From CAZYWA01 sp964650975 [NCBI: uncultured bacterium] (lineage in GTDB: Bacteria > JADJOY01): 14,080 nt of DNA. Numbering within the stretch: the stretch's first letter is position 1; each line of letters opens with the position of its first letter. Position numbers and translations under genes: made by a program. Positions 8,296 to 13,766 of this stretch are shown piece after piece. The stretch lies in contig CAZYWA010000178.1 of the NCBI GenBank assembly GCA_964650975.1, positions 1 through 14,080 of the forward strand. The letters are read 5' to 3'. The notes under the pieces were generated by a model, which was given only the letters and a program-made list of their open reading frames with translations, made no database searches and had not been told where the DNA came from.

Positions 8296-8901
8296 TCACG
8301 AGCCACCTGCGGGGCTCTTGGTGACCAGACCGACGCGGCTCTCGGCCGTAACGGTAATGCTCGGGTGCACATCATCTGCGGTGAATGGCTTACCGTCTGA
8401 GCCCGTACCGATGAGGTAGTAATGGTCTGGGTCCGCGAGTTCGTAATAGAACTGCCGGTGGGCCTTTCCGAACGACATGTCGGTTGGATCGTAAATCGAG
8501 AAGGGCAAATTGCGAGGTAGCGACTTGCGGAGCGTTTCGAGCGAGTCCGGGTAAGAGCCGTGCTCGGTCTTGTACAGTTCAATGATCGGAATCAACGAGT
8601 TGAGTTGCGAGATCGCGAGCTTGCGCCGGAGGTCGTCGTATACGCCGCCGCGTTTGACAAAGCCGAAGTAAAAGAGACCGGCGTAGATCGCTAGATTGAA
8701 CGCCAGGCCACAGACACCGACGACGGCGAGTCTCTTCCCCCCTTGTCTTTCGGTTACCAACCCCCACACAACAACCATCAGACCCACGACAACTCCAAGC
8801 CCGGGGAGGAACGAAAGTCCTCCGAAGACGTACGCCAATGGGCCTAGTTGCTTTCGCTCTGCGGTCACGACGTCGGGCGCCCCACTCTCTCGATGAATCA
8901 C
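8296..8901 (-). CDS. Membrane protein with GspG-like (type II pseudopilin) C-terminal domain
   Basis: The 201-residue protein has two or three transmembrane helices in its first half (GPLAYVFGGLSFLPGLGVVVGLMVVVWGL and LAVVGVCGLAFNLAIYAGLFYFGF). The second half resembles the periplasmic part of the major pseudopilin GspG: a long helix SQLNSLIPIIELYKTEHGSYP, then SLETLRKSLP, FYYELADPDHYYL and the GSDGKPFTADDV loop that binds calcium in GspG. It lacks the prepilin peptidase site (Gly-Phe-Thr-Leu-Ile-Glu), so it is not a processed pilin. No secretion genes lie nearby. Start choice is uncertain: GTG at 8901 gives the longest form, while GTG codons 10-11 residues later follow a GAGAG/GGGG stretch. 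Confidence 0.7.
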   Translation of the reverse strand: MIHRESGAPDVVTAERKQLGPLAYVFGGLSFLPGLGVVVGLMVVVWGLVTERQGGKRLAVVGVCGLAFNLAIYAGLFYFGFVKRGGVYDDLRRKLAISQLNSLIPIIELYKTEHGSYPDSLETLRKSLPRNLPFSIYDPTDMSFGKAHRQFYYELADPDHYYLIGTGSDGKPFTADDVHPSITVTAESRVGLVTKSPAGGS

Positions 8902-9327
8902 TCGACAACCGACCCGCTCGTACGCTTGTCAGAGAGGCTTGGCTCGTCCAAACGAAAAAGGTTCAACGAAATTCAGTGGAACCGTCGATCCGACGGATAC
9001 CCCGTCCGCGTGGCCGAGGATAGCGCAGGTCGGGGCCTCAGCGCTCGTGGCCGAAGGTGGCCGGACGGACCAAGAAATCTTCGACGGTCGGCCTGGGGAG
9101 GCGGGTTAGCGAGTTCGGGGTATCTGGCGGGCGACGATCTCGCTGGGGGGCGACACACCGGGCGATGCGCTGGTTCATGGTTCGCTCGAGCAGCCGCCCG
9201 CGTACGGCACGGTGATCGGGGCCGGGTCGCCCCGGGACTCGTCGCGTGGGGCGGCACTCCCCCACTTTTCCGCGGCAAATTTTTGCTCTGCTGGGCGAGA
9301 CAGGACGCTCAAAAATAGAACGGCCCG
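8902..9327. other. Gene-free stretch between GspG-like and XRE-hydrolase genes
   Basis: In these 426 bases I find no frame with protein-like composition, no family motif, and no clean hairpin plus T-run terminator behind the hydrolase stop. Short open frames on both strands are rich in Arg, Pro and Gly, as expected for chance frames in GC-rich DNA. One minus-strand piece ending at 9038 (TVEDFLVRPATFGHER) looks slightly more protein-like but has no convincing beginning. Confidence 0.45.
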
Positions 9328-11067
9328 TCACTTCAGCCACTCGATCACGTGCGCGACGACTTCGCGCTCGGTCGGGTCGAGTTGGTCCCATGCGTCCTTG
9401 GTGGTGAGGTCGAAGGCGGCGCCGGTGTGGAAGCAGCAGCCGAGGGAGCCGGCGGCTTTGGCAGTGCGGAAGGAACTTTCGAACTCGGAGACGGGCCAGC
9501 CTCCTGGCGGTGTGGTCGAGTGGCCGTTGCGGCCGGGTTCTTGGTGGTGGATGGGGATGCCGGGAATGGCTTTGGCGAGCGTGGTGGCGTTCGGGCCTTC
9601 GGCGGCGCCCCACCCTTTCACCCGCGGGAAATGCGGCAGCAAGATGTCGGCTTTGGTGTCGCGGAAAAGGTTTTGGTAGTCCTTGGGTAAGCCGTCCACG
9701 GAGAAGGAGCAGCTGGCGCTCACCAGGCAGGTGCGCGGCACGGAGCGCGCGACGGTCATGAGCTCGTTGAAGCGGGCCGGGCTCGTGTGGCCGGTGTCGG
9801 GCGAGCCGTGGCCGCCGGCGCCGCGCACTTCGGCTTCATTGTCGGCGTCCACGATCCGCAAGCACGGGTGCTGGCCCCAGCGCACCAGCACGGCGCGCAG
9901 CGCGGCTTTGTGGGCGCCGATGTCGTAGCCCTCTTCGCTCTTCTTGGCGGAGTCGTAGTGGGACGTTTCGAGGGTGAAGTCGAAGGAGAGGCCGATCGAG
10001 GCGGCGTGCTCCATCGCGGCGTCGAGCTTCGCGGCTTGCGCGGGGATGAGGGCACCTTTGCGATCGACGATCCGCGACGCCGGGTCGGGCCGTTCCCAGT
10101 CGACCCACACGCGGCAATGGCCGAAGCCGGAGGCCCGGATGCGGTCGAGGTCGCGCTGGATGCGGTCGAGCGGTGCGCCGCCCAGGCCGTAATAAGAAAA
10201 CGCCGCGGTGAAGGTGCCTTTGGTGAATTGCTGCGCGAGCGGCGGGACCGGTGGCAGCGATCCCAGGTCGATCGGCGGCGGCGGGCCGCTCGGTGGCACC
10301 GGTTTCTTCGTGGGCGGCGGCGCGGGCGGCGGGGTCGACGCGGCGCACACGATCCGCTCGTCTTGCGCGGCCGCGCCGTCGGTCACGGTGAGCGGCCACG
10401 CCCAGCTCTCGGCGCTCGCGTCGTCGCCCGAGGAGCCGTGGACGTCGAGGGCGTACTCGCCGGGCGGCAGTCCGCCGGGAATGTCGAAGAAGCCGGCGCC
10501 GCGGCGATCGCTGGGCGGCAGGAGGTCGAAGCTCTTGCCGACGAGGGTTGCGGTGCGGCCGTCGAACGGGCCCGCGGCGTGTCCGGCGTGCGCGCGCACT
10601 CCCACCACTCCGGTCCAGCCGCGCGTGGGGCCGAGCCGGTAGACGTAGGCGCGGCCGGAAACCGGCGCGCCCGCGGCGTCGACGACGCGGCCGAAGGCGC
10701 GCACCGGCGGCGCGCCGCCGCTCTCGACGAGATCGAGCAGCGCTGCCGCTTCGTCGTCGCCGAGGTTTCGATTGCGCAGCCGGAGCGCCAGCGCGAGCGC
10801 CAGGTCGGACTGGGTCTTCGACGCCTTGGTGAGGTCGATCTCGAGCGGGCGGGTCTGCGCGGACGCGCGCTGCAGGTCGGCGAGCGTCGTGCCAGCGACC
10901 GCTTTCACGATCTTGGGCCAGTAGCCGGGCGGGAACGGCGCGCGGATTCCGGACTCGACCTCGCTCACGTAGCTGTGCGCCACGCCGAGCGCGCGCGCGA
11001 CGTCGGCCTGGCTCAGGCGCGCGGCTTTGCGGGCGGCGCGGAGGTATTTGCCGAAGGCGGAGGGCAT
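9328..11067 (-). CDS. XRE-family HTH fused to a glycoside hydrolase-like (clan GH-A type) domain
   Basis: Taking ATG 11067 as start gives 579 residues. Residues ~4-60 are a lambda-repressor-type HTH (FGKYLRAARKAARLSQADVA, then YVSEVESG). A helical region follows to ~110. Residues ~120-245 form a beta-rich domain like carboxypeptidase-regulatory/Ig folds (RAFGRVVDAAGAPVSGRAYV, GGLPPGEYALDV). A linker dominated by prolines covers ~250-285. The rest looks like a TIM-barrel hydrolase: DADNEAEVR places an Asn-Glu acid/base pair at Glu411, and HHQEPGRNG places a nucleophile-like Glu at 510, the clan GH-A arrangement. No signal peptide or membrane helix is seen, so it should be cytosolic. No ribosome binding site precedes ATG 11067. 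GTG 11103 is an alternative start that would overlap the upstream repeats. Role (inference): DNA-binding regulator whose barrel senses or cleaves a glycan. Confidence 0.78.
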   Translation of the reverse strand: MPSAFGKYLRAARKAARLSQADVARALGVAHSYVSEVESGIRAPFPPGYWPKIVKAVAGTTLADLQRASAQTRPLEIDLTKASKTQSDLALALALRLRNRNLGDDEAAALLDLVESGGAPPVRAFGRVVDAAGAPVSGRAYVYRLGPTRGWTGVVGVRAHAGHAAGPFDGRTATLVGKSFDLLPPSDRRGAGFFDIPGGLPPGEYALDVHGSSGDDASAESWAWPLTVTDGAAAQDERIVCAASTPPPAPPPTKKPVPPSGPPPPIDLGSLPPVPPLAQQFTKGTFTAAFSYYGLGGAPLDRIQRDLDRIRASGFGHCRVWVDWERPDPASRIVDRKGALIPAQAAKLDAAMEHAASIGLSFDFTLETSHYDSAKKSEEGYDIGAHKAALRAVLVRWGQHPCLRIVDADNEAEVRGAGGHGSPDTGHTSPARFNELMTVARSVPRTCLVSASCSFSVDGLPKDYQNLFRDTKADILLPHFPRVKGWGAAEGPNATTLAKAIPGIPIHHQEPGRNGHSTTPPGGWPVSEFESSFRTAKAAGSLGCCFHTGAAFDLTTKDAWDQLDPTEREVVAHVIEWLK

Positions 11068-11098
11068 GGGAGGGATCGTAGCGGAGAGCGTGCGAACT

Positions 11099-11190
11099 GT
11101 CACTAGGATGTGACGGAAATGGTCACGATCAGTAGACCAATATCGTCACTAACTGTAGACGAAATTGGTCACTTTGACGTGACGGGAGTG
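11099..11190. repeat. Four tandem 23-bp direct repeats, candidate operator array
   Basis: GTCAC occurs at 11099, 11122, 11145 and 11168, exactly 23 bases apart. Within each unit, positions 1-5 (GTCAC), 14-16 (GAC) and 22 (T) are invariant, and positions 6, 10, 17 and 23 agree in three of four. The outer two units contain GTGAC at positions 12-16, forming GTCAC-N6-GTGAC palindromes (11099-11114 and 11168-11183). The inner two instead share GTAGAC at 11-16. The array starts 31 bases upstream of the XRE-hydrolase ATG, where its promoter should be. Palindromes of this size are typical targets of XRE repressors, so autoregulation is the simplest reading. An iteron-like role is an alternative. Confidence 0.8.
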
Positions 11191-11266
11191 CGTGGATTTG
11201 GCTTGAAACGAGTCCTTTTCCGAGGCCCGGCGGCCCGAAAGGCTCGTGTTTCGCGCACCCTACCCC

Positions 11267-11310
11267 ATCGAGCGCTGCGGACGCGAGGGACCGCGTCCCT
11301 CCAAACTGCC
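11267..11310. repeat. Dispersed palindromic repeat, copy A
   Basis: This ~44-bp element recurs in the same orientation at 13172-13215 with about five differences. Its core is a hairpin of GGACGCG, loop AGGGAC, CGCGTCC. An overlapping alternative pairs GAGGGAC with GTCCCTC around a CGC loop. Copy A lies between the repeat array and the csrA promoter, in non-coding DNA. It looks like a REP-type element. Confidence 0.75.
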
Positions 11311-11353
11311 ACGCGGACGCGCGCGCCGGGTGGCGCCCGCGCAATCGACCGGC

Positions 11354-11378
11354 TCAAGAATTCCGCTCGATCGGCCGA
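11354..11378 (+). promoter_or_regulatory. Putative sigma-28 (FliA-type) promoter of csrA
   Basis: TCAAG at 11354-11358 and GCCGA at 11374-11378 are separated by 15 bases. This matches the flagellin promoter at 13448 in both boxes and in spacing. The FliA consensus in enterobacteria is TAAAGTTT-N11-GCCGATAA, so the -10 core is good and the -35 partial. Transcription would start near 11388 and give a csrA leader of about 77 nt. Confidence 0.5.
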
Positions 11379-11464
11379 AAGGAACCACATCGAGCCCAGT
11401 GCGATCGGGAACGCGGTAGCCGCGATCTCGCCAGCGCGCTGGCACGCAGGCCAACGAGGCACCG

Positions 11465-11695
11465 ATGCTGGTTCTGACACGCAAGGCGGGTGAAGGCTTC
11501 CGGATCGGCGGGGGCATCCGCGTCTCCGTCATCGCGCTCAAGGGCAACTCGGTGCGCATCGGGATCGAGGCCGAGGATCAGGTTCCGATCCATCGCGACG
11601 AGGTCTATCTGCGGATCGAGAACGAGAACCGTCGCGCCGCGGATCCGCGCACCGACGACGCCGCGATGCTGACGCCGGTCAGACAAAGCGCCTGA
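11465..11695 (+). CDS. csrA: Carbon storage regulator CsrA (translational regulator)
   Basis: This 76-residue protein is unmistakable CsrA: MLVLTRKAGEGFRIG at the start, IRVSVIALKGNSVRIGIEA, then VPIHRDEVYLRI. The RNA-contact residues Leu4 and Arg44 are both present. CsrA forms a homodimer that binds GGA motifs in hairpin loops and leaders, usually blocking the ribosome. In bacteria with FliW, such as Bacillus subtilis, its main target is flagellin mRNA and FliW is its protein antagonist. The length and the C-terminal helix (~45-60) fit the FliW-dependent type. The ribosome binding site is a modest GAGG about seven bases before the ATG. A putative sigma-28 promoter precedes it and a terminator follows, so it is probably transcribed alone. 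Confidence 0.97.
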   Translation: MLVLTRKAGEGFRIGGGIRVSVIALKGNSVRIGIEAEDQVPIHRDEVYLRIENENRRAADPRTDDAAMLTPVRQSA

Positions 11696-11723
11696 CGGCG
11701 CAGCGCCGGTAGCGCGGCGCCTC

Positions 11724-11753
11724 GCCGGGCTGCGCCCTACCCGGCAAGTTTTT
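11724..11753 (+). terminator. Rho-independent terminator after csrA
   Basis: GCCGGG (11724-11729) pairs with CCCGGC (11740-11745) across a 10-base loop, and AAG followed by TTTTT ends at 11753. It starts 29 bases after the csrA stop codon. Confidence 0.65.
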
Positions 11754-11789
11754 CCCCTCGGCGAGACATCCGAGGTCCGCCGAGGGGAA
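11752..11789. other. 12-bp perfect inverted repeat with an alternative pairing
   Basis: TTCCCCTCGGCG (11752-11763) pairs perfectly with CGCCGAGGGGAA (11778-11789) over a 14-base loop. The loop contains a second CCGAGG (11770-11775) that could pair with the same CCTCGG (11756-11761), giving two mutually exclusive hairpins. It directly abuts the T-run of the csrA terminator. Neither strand shows a T-run after this hairpin. Confidence 0.6.
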
Positions 11790-12126
11790 CCGAGCACCAC
11801 CGCGCGAGCGCGGGCTACGCGACCGGCACGCGGCTTCGCCCGCGATCGCGCGCTGCGCATGCGCGCGCGAGGTTTGCGGCGGCGGCGCGGCGCGGCGGGA
11901 GAATCACGGGGAAAACCCGCGAAAGTCGGCCGGTCTCGCCGCTCGCCCGGCTGGCTCGACCACCGAGCGTCCACTCGACCGCACCTTCTCTTCCGGCGCG
12001 CGCCGATTTTCGCGCTCGCCGCGCGCGATTCGGCATGCGCGTTGCTCAACCCGCGTCCGTCAGCCAGTTCGGCACAACCGGCGAGGCTCGCACTCCCGCG
12101 AGCCCTACCAAGGAGCGGACGCCGTC
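11790..12126 (+). other. Non-coding upstream region of fliW
   Basis: 337 bases of very GC-rich DNA without a supported gene. It contains short palindromes (GCGCATGCGC, CGGCGCGCGCCG) and should hold the fliW promoter, since csrA ends in a terminator. No TCAAG-N15-GCCGA match is seen here. AAGGAG, 11 bases before the fliW ATG, is the ribosome binding site. Confidence 0.45.
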
Positions 12127-12666
12127 ATGCAAATCTCCACCTCGCGGTTCGGGATCGTCGATGTCGCCGATGAAAAGCTCTTGCGCATCGAGAACGGCCT
12201 GATCGGTTTCCCCGGGCGTGAGCAGTTCGTGCTGCTCGAGCACCGCCCCGGTTCGTCGCTCCACTGGCTGCAGAGCGCCGACGACCCCGGTCTCGCGTTC
12301 GTGGTCGCCAACCCGCTCAACTTCTTCCCCGACTACGTGGTCGACGTGAGCGAAGCCGAGCTCGAAGGCCTCGAGCTCAGCAATCTCGACGACCTGGTGC
12401 TGCTGGTGGTGCTCACGATCCGCGACGGCGGCCACGAGGTCACCGCGAACATGATCGGACCGATCCTGCTCAACGCGTCGAGCCTGCGCGGCCGGCAGCT
12501 GGTGCTCGATCGCTCCGACCTGAGCACCCGCCAGGTGATCGTCTCCGACGAGATCCAGAACGGGTTCGACCTCGCGGCGCCCGGCAACGAGGGCTCCGAG
12601 GTCGAGATCGGGCTCGAGGTGCTGGCGGGCGGGAACGCGGCGCCGAGCTTCGAGCGCGCTCGCTGA
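12127..12666 (+). CDS. fliW: Flagellar assembly factor FliW (CsrA antagonist)
   Basis: The FliW signatures are present in order: RIENGLIGFPG at ~20-30, HWLQSADDPGLAFVVANP at ~46-63, LDDLVLLVVLTIRD at ~87-100 and TANMIGPILLN at 106-116. FliW binds CsrA allosterically at its C-terminal helix and releases flagellin mRNA. FliW is itself held by unsecreted flagellin, so flagellin synthesis is matched to export. At 179 residues it is about 30 longer than usual. The extra part lies after ~150 and is acidic, then Ala/Gly-rich, with no recognised motif. Unlike many genomes where fliW precedes csrA in one operon, here fliW follows csrA after a 431-base gap with a terminator. It probably shares a transcript with the next gene, 58 bases downstream. 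Confidence 0.95.
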   Translation: MQISTSRFGIVDVADEKLLRIENGLIGFPGREQFVLLEHRPGSSLHWLQSADDPGLAFVVANPLNFFPDYVVDVSEAELEGLELSNLDDLVLLVVLTIRDGGHEVTANMIGPILLNASSLRGRQLVLDRSDLSTRQVIVSDEIQNGFDLAAPGNEGSEVEIGLEVLAGGNAAPSFERAR

Positions 12667-12724
12667 GCGGCTCCCCCTCGATCCACCTCTCTCCGCATCA
12701 CTCCGCATCTCCGTCGAGGCTGCC

Positions 12725-13102
12725 ATGCGCGCGGATCCGTCGCCCTTCGCCTCCGCGGACCCGTGCACGCTGCTCAAGCGGCTGGTGGTCGGCACCGAGG
12801 CCATCCAGGCCGCGCTCGATCGCGGCGACGCCGTCCTGGCGCTGGCTCAGATCCGCGATCGCGAGCTGGCGGTGCGCTCGCTCTGCCAGCAGCTGAGCTC
12901 CGGGACCGCCCTGGCCGAGCTCGGCGCGCTCAGGCCGCTCTGGGAAGAGCTGGTCGAGCACGACCGGCGGATCGAGCAGCGCCTCGAGCGCCTGCGCTCC
13001 GAGACCTCGGACGCGCTGCGCACCGTCGGCCGCGACCGCAGGGCCCTCGGCCAGTTCCGCGCGCCCCCCGCCGGCGCCTCCGTCCTCTCCGATCTCGGCT
13101 GA
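12725..13102 (+). CDS. Probable FliT/FlgN-like flagellar export chaperone
   Basis: This 125-residue protein is almost entirely helical. A first helix (TLLKRLVVGTEAIQAALDRG) leads into ALAQIRDRELAVRSLCQQL. A long charged coiled-coil helix (RPLWEELVEHDRRIEQRLER) ends in GRDRRALGQFR, like the C-terminus of FlgN/FliT-type chaperones. These cytosolic proteins bind filament or hook-junction subunits before export. Sequence identity in this class is too low for certainty, and the call leans on its place between fliW and flagellin. The start is ATG 12725 with CGAGG five bases upstream. The 58-base gap after fliW contains a 10-bp tandem duplication (CTCCGCATCA, CTCCGCATCT; 12691-12710). Alternatively it is a small uncharacterised coiled-coil protein. 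Confidence 0.6.
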   Translation: MRADPSPFASADPCTLLKRLVVGTEAIQAALDRGDAVLALAQIRDRELAVRSLCQQLSSGTALAELGALRPLWEELVEHDRRIEQRLERLRSETSDALRTVGRDRRALGQFRAPPAGASVLSDLG

Positions 13103-13135
13103 TCCGCCGGTTCCAGCGAAGAGCCGGTTCCGGAG

Positions 13136-13155
13136 GGCTGCGCTCCGTCGCAGCC
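13136..13155 (+). other. Perfect 7-bp hairpin downstream of the chaperone gene
   Basis: GGCTGCG and CGCAGCC enclose the six-base loop CTCCGT. Stem length and loop size match those of the core hairpin of repeat copy B, 17 bases further on, but the sequence differs. It could protect the 3' end of the fliW-chaperone message. Confidence 0.5.
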
Positions 13156-13171
13156 GCAGCGTCCGATCCGG

Positions 13172-13215
13172 ATCGAGCGCCGCGGACGCGAGGGACCGCG
13201 TCCCTCCGACCTGTC
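13172..13215. repeat. Dispersed palindromic repeat, copy B
   Basis: This is the second copy of the ~44-bp element at 11267-11310, in the same orientation. The central 25 bases are identical, including the GGACGCG-AGGGAC-CGCGTCC hairpin. Together the two copies bracket csrA, fliW and the chaperone gene. The flanks do not match, so it is not part of a larger duplication. Confidence 0.75.
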
Positions 13216-13447
13216 GATTGCCGGGCTCGGGACCTGCGCTTCCGCGCAGCCGCGGCGCCGAGTCTCGCATCCGTACGTCGACGCGCGCTCCTCTCACTTC
13301 GTCTCGATTCGTCACGCGAGCAACTCGCTCGCGACCCTTCGCCGTGGCGAAAAGCCCGGTGAATCGAGGCGTTTTCGGGCGGTCTTCCGGCGCCGCGCCG
13401 CGCGCGCAGGGCACTTGGACCGTTCACTCGCCGAGCTCCGAACGGGC

Positions 13448-13475
13448 TCAAGTTACTGCGGCGACTGGCCGATCT
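13448..13475 (+). promoter_or_regulatory. Putative sigma-28 (FliA-type) promoter of flagellin
   Basis: TCAAGTTA at 13448-13455 matches six of eight positions of the FliA -35 (TAAAGTTT), and GCCGATCT at 13468-13475 matches six of eight of the -10 (GCCGATAA). The spacer is 12 bases instead of 11. Sigma-28 control is expected for a flagellin gene. Transcription should begin near 13482, about 285 bases before the flagellin ATG. Confidence 0.6.
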
Positions 13476-13561
13476 TCCCATGCAAGCGCACCGCGGCATG
13501 GGGCCGGAGGGACGCGAGGCAGCAGGATCGCCGTCACGACAACCGAGGGAAGGAGGCCCAC

Positions 13562-13690
13562 GTGAAGACTCGGAGGCCAGTCGAGACGCGAACCGAAAAC
13601 ACGGCGGACAAGACGTCCGTCGCGCGCGAAACCGGAGCGAAGCGCCCCAATGGGTGGGGTGGCAGGCGCACGGCAGACGTAGTCGGGTAA
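13562..13690 (+). CDS. Candidate 42-residue leader peptide in the flagellin 5' region
   Basis: GTG at 13562 is preceded by AAGGAGG (13550-13556) with a five-base gap, a better Shine-Dalgarno than most genes here have. The frame runs 42 codons to TAA at 13688-13690 and encodes a basic, hydrophilic peptide (VKTRRPVETRTENTADKTSV...) with no motif or signal peptide. The stop is 76 bases before the flagellin ATG. It may be a translated regulatory leader, a CsrA decoy site, or chance. Composition does not decide. Confidence 0.3.
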   Translation: MKTRRPVETRTENTADKTSVARETGAKRPNGWGGRRTADVVG

Positions 13691-13717
13691 GGACGCCCTC
13701 CAGACGAATCACAACCG

Positions 13718-13759
13718 GCGTTCCCATCGGGATACGCAAAACAAAACCACGTAGGAGGG
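13718..13759 (+). promoter_or_regulatory. Hairpin and strong ribosome binding site before flagellin
   Basis: GCGTTCCC (13718-13725) can pair with GGGA-ACGC (13729-13737, one bulged T) over an ATC loop. An A-rich single-stranded stretch (AAAACAAAACCACGT) follows. AGGAGGG (13753-13759) lies seven bases from the flagellin ATG. The A-rich stretch plus strong Shine-Dalgarno predicts high translation unless it is blocked. Confidence 0.55.
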
Positions 13760-13766
13760 TTCAGTC

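Larger units (their letters stand above)
13103..13447 (+). other. Non-coding region between chaperone gene and flagellin promoter
   Basis: No supported gene in these 345 bases. It carries three hairpin-forming elements (13136-13155, repeat copy B at 13172-13215, and CTGCGC-TTCC-GCGCAG at 13234-13249) and a direct repeat of CCGGTTCC just after the chaperone stop. None has a T-run, so if transcription ends here it is probably Rho-dependent. Confidence 0.5.
13477..13766 (+). promoter_or_regulatory. Long structured flagellin 5' leader, candidate CsrA target
   Basis: If the promoter at 13448 is right, flagellin mRNA has a ~285-nt leader. CCCATGC (13477-13483) pairs with GCATGGG (13496-13502) at its very 5' end. 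I count eleven GGA triplets, including 13552-13554 (ribosome binding site of a short ORF) and 13754-13756 (flagellin ribosome binding site). GACT-CGGAGGCC-AGTC at 13567-13582 would expose a GGA in its loop. CsrA binding to GGA in flagellin leaders is established in Bacillus subtilis. Its use here is inference. No known riboswitch, including the c-di-GMP class, was recognised. Confidence 0.5.

Noticed and set aside
9038-9180. Possible gene remnant on the minus strand ending in PATFGHER
   Set aside because: Only about 45 plausible residues, no domain and no supported start. It cannot be told from a chance frame.
9787-11106. 439-codon plus-strand open frame opposite the XRE-hydrolase gene
   Set aside because: It has low-complexity Arg/Gly/Ala composition, while the opposite strand has clear HTH and hydrolase motifs.
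11099-11190. The 23-bp repeats as a mini CRISPR array
   Set aside because: The units are contiguous with no spacers and only part of each unit is conserved. No cas gene is present.
11110-11493. 127-codon plus-strand open frame from the repeat array into csrA
   Set aside because: It crosses the 23-bp repeats, the palindromic repeat and the putative csrA promoter, overlaps csrA out of frame, and has no ribosome binding site or motif.
13441-13560. Cyclic-di-GMP riboswitch or sigma-54 promoter before flagellin
   Set aside because: The conserved GEMM core is absent. The GG and GC elements near 13467-13482 have the wrong spacing for sigma-54, whereas the sigma-28 boxes fit.
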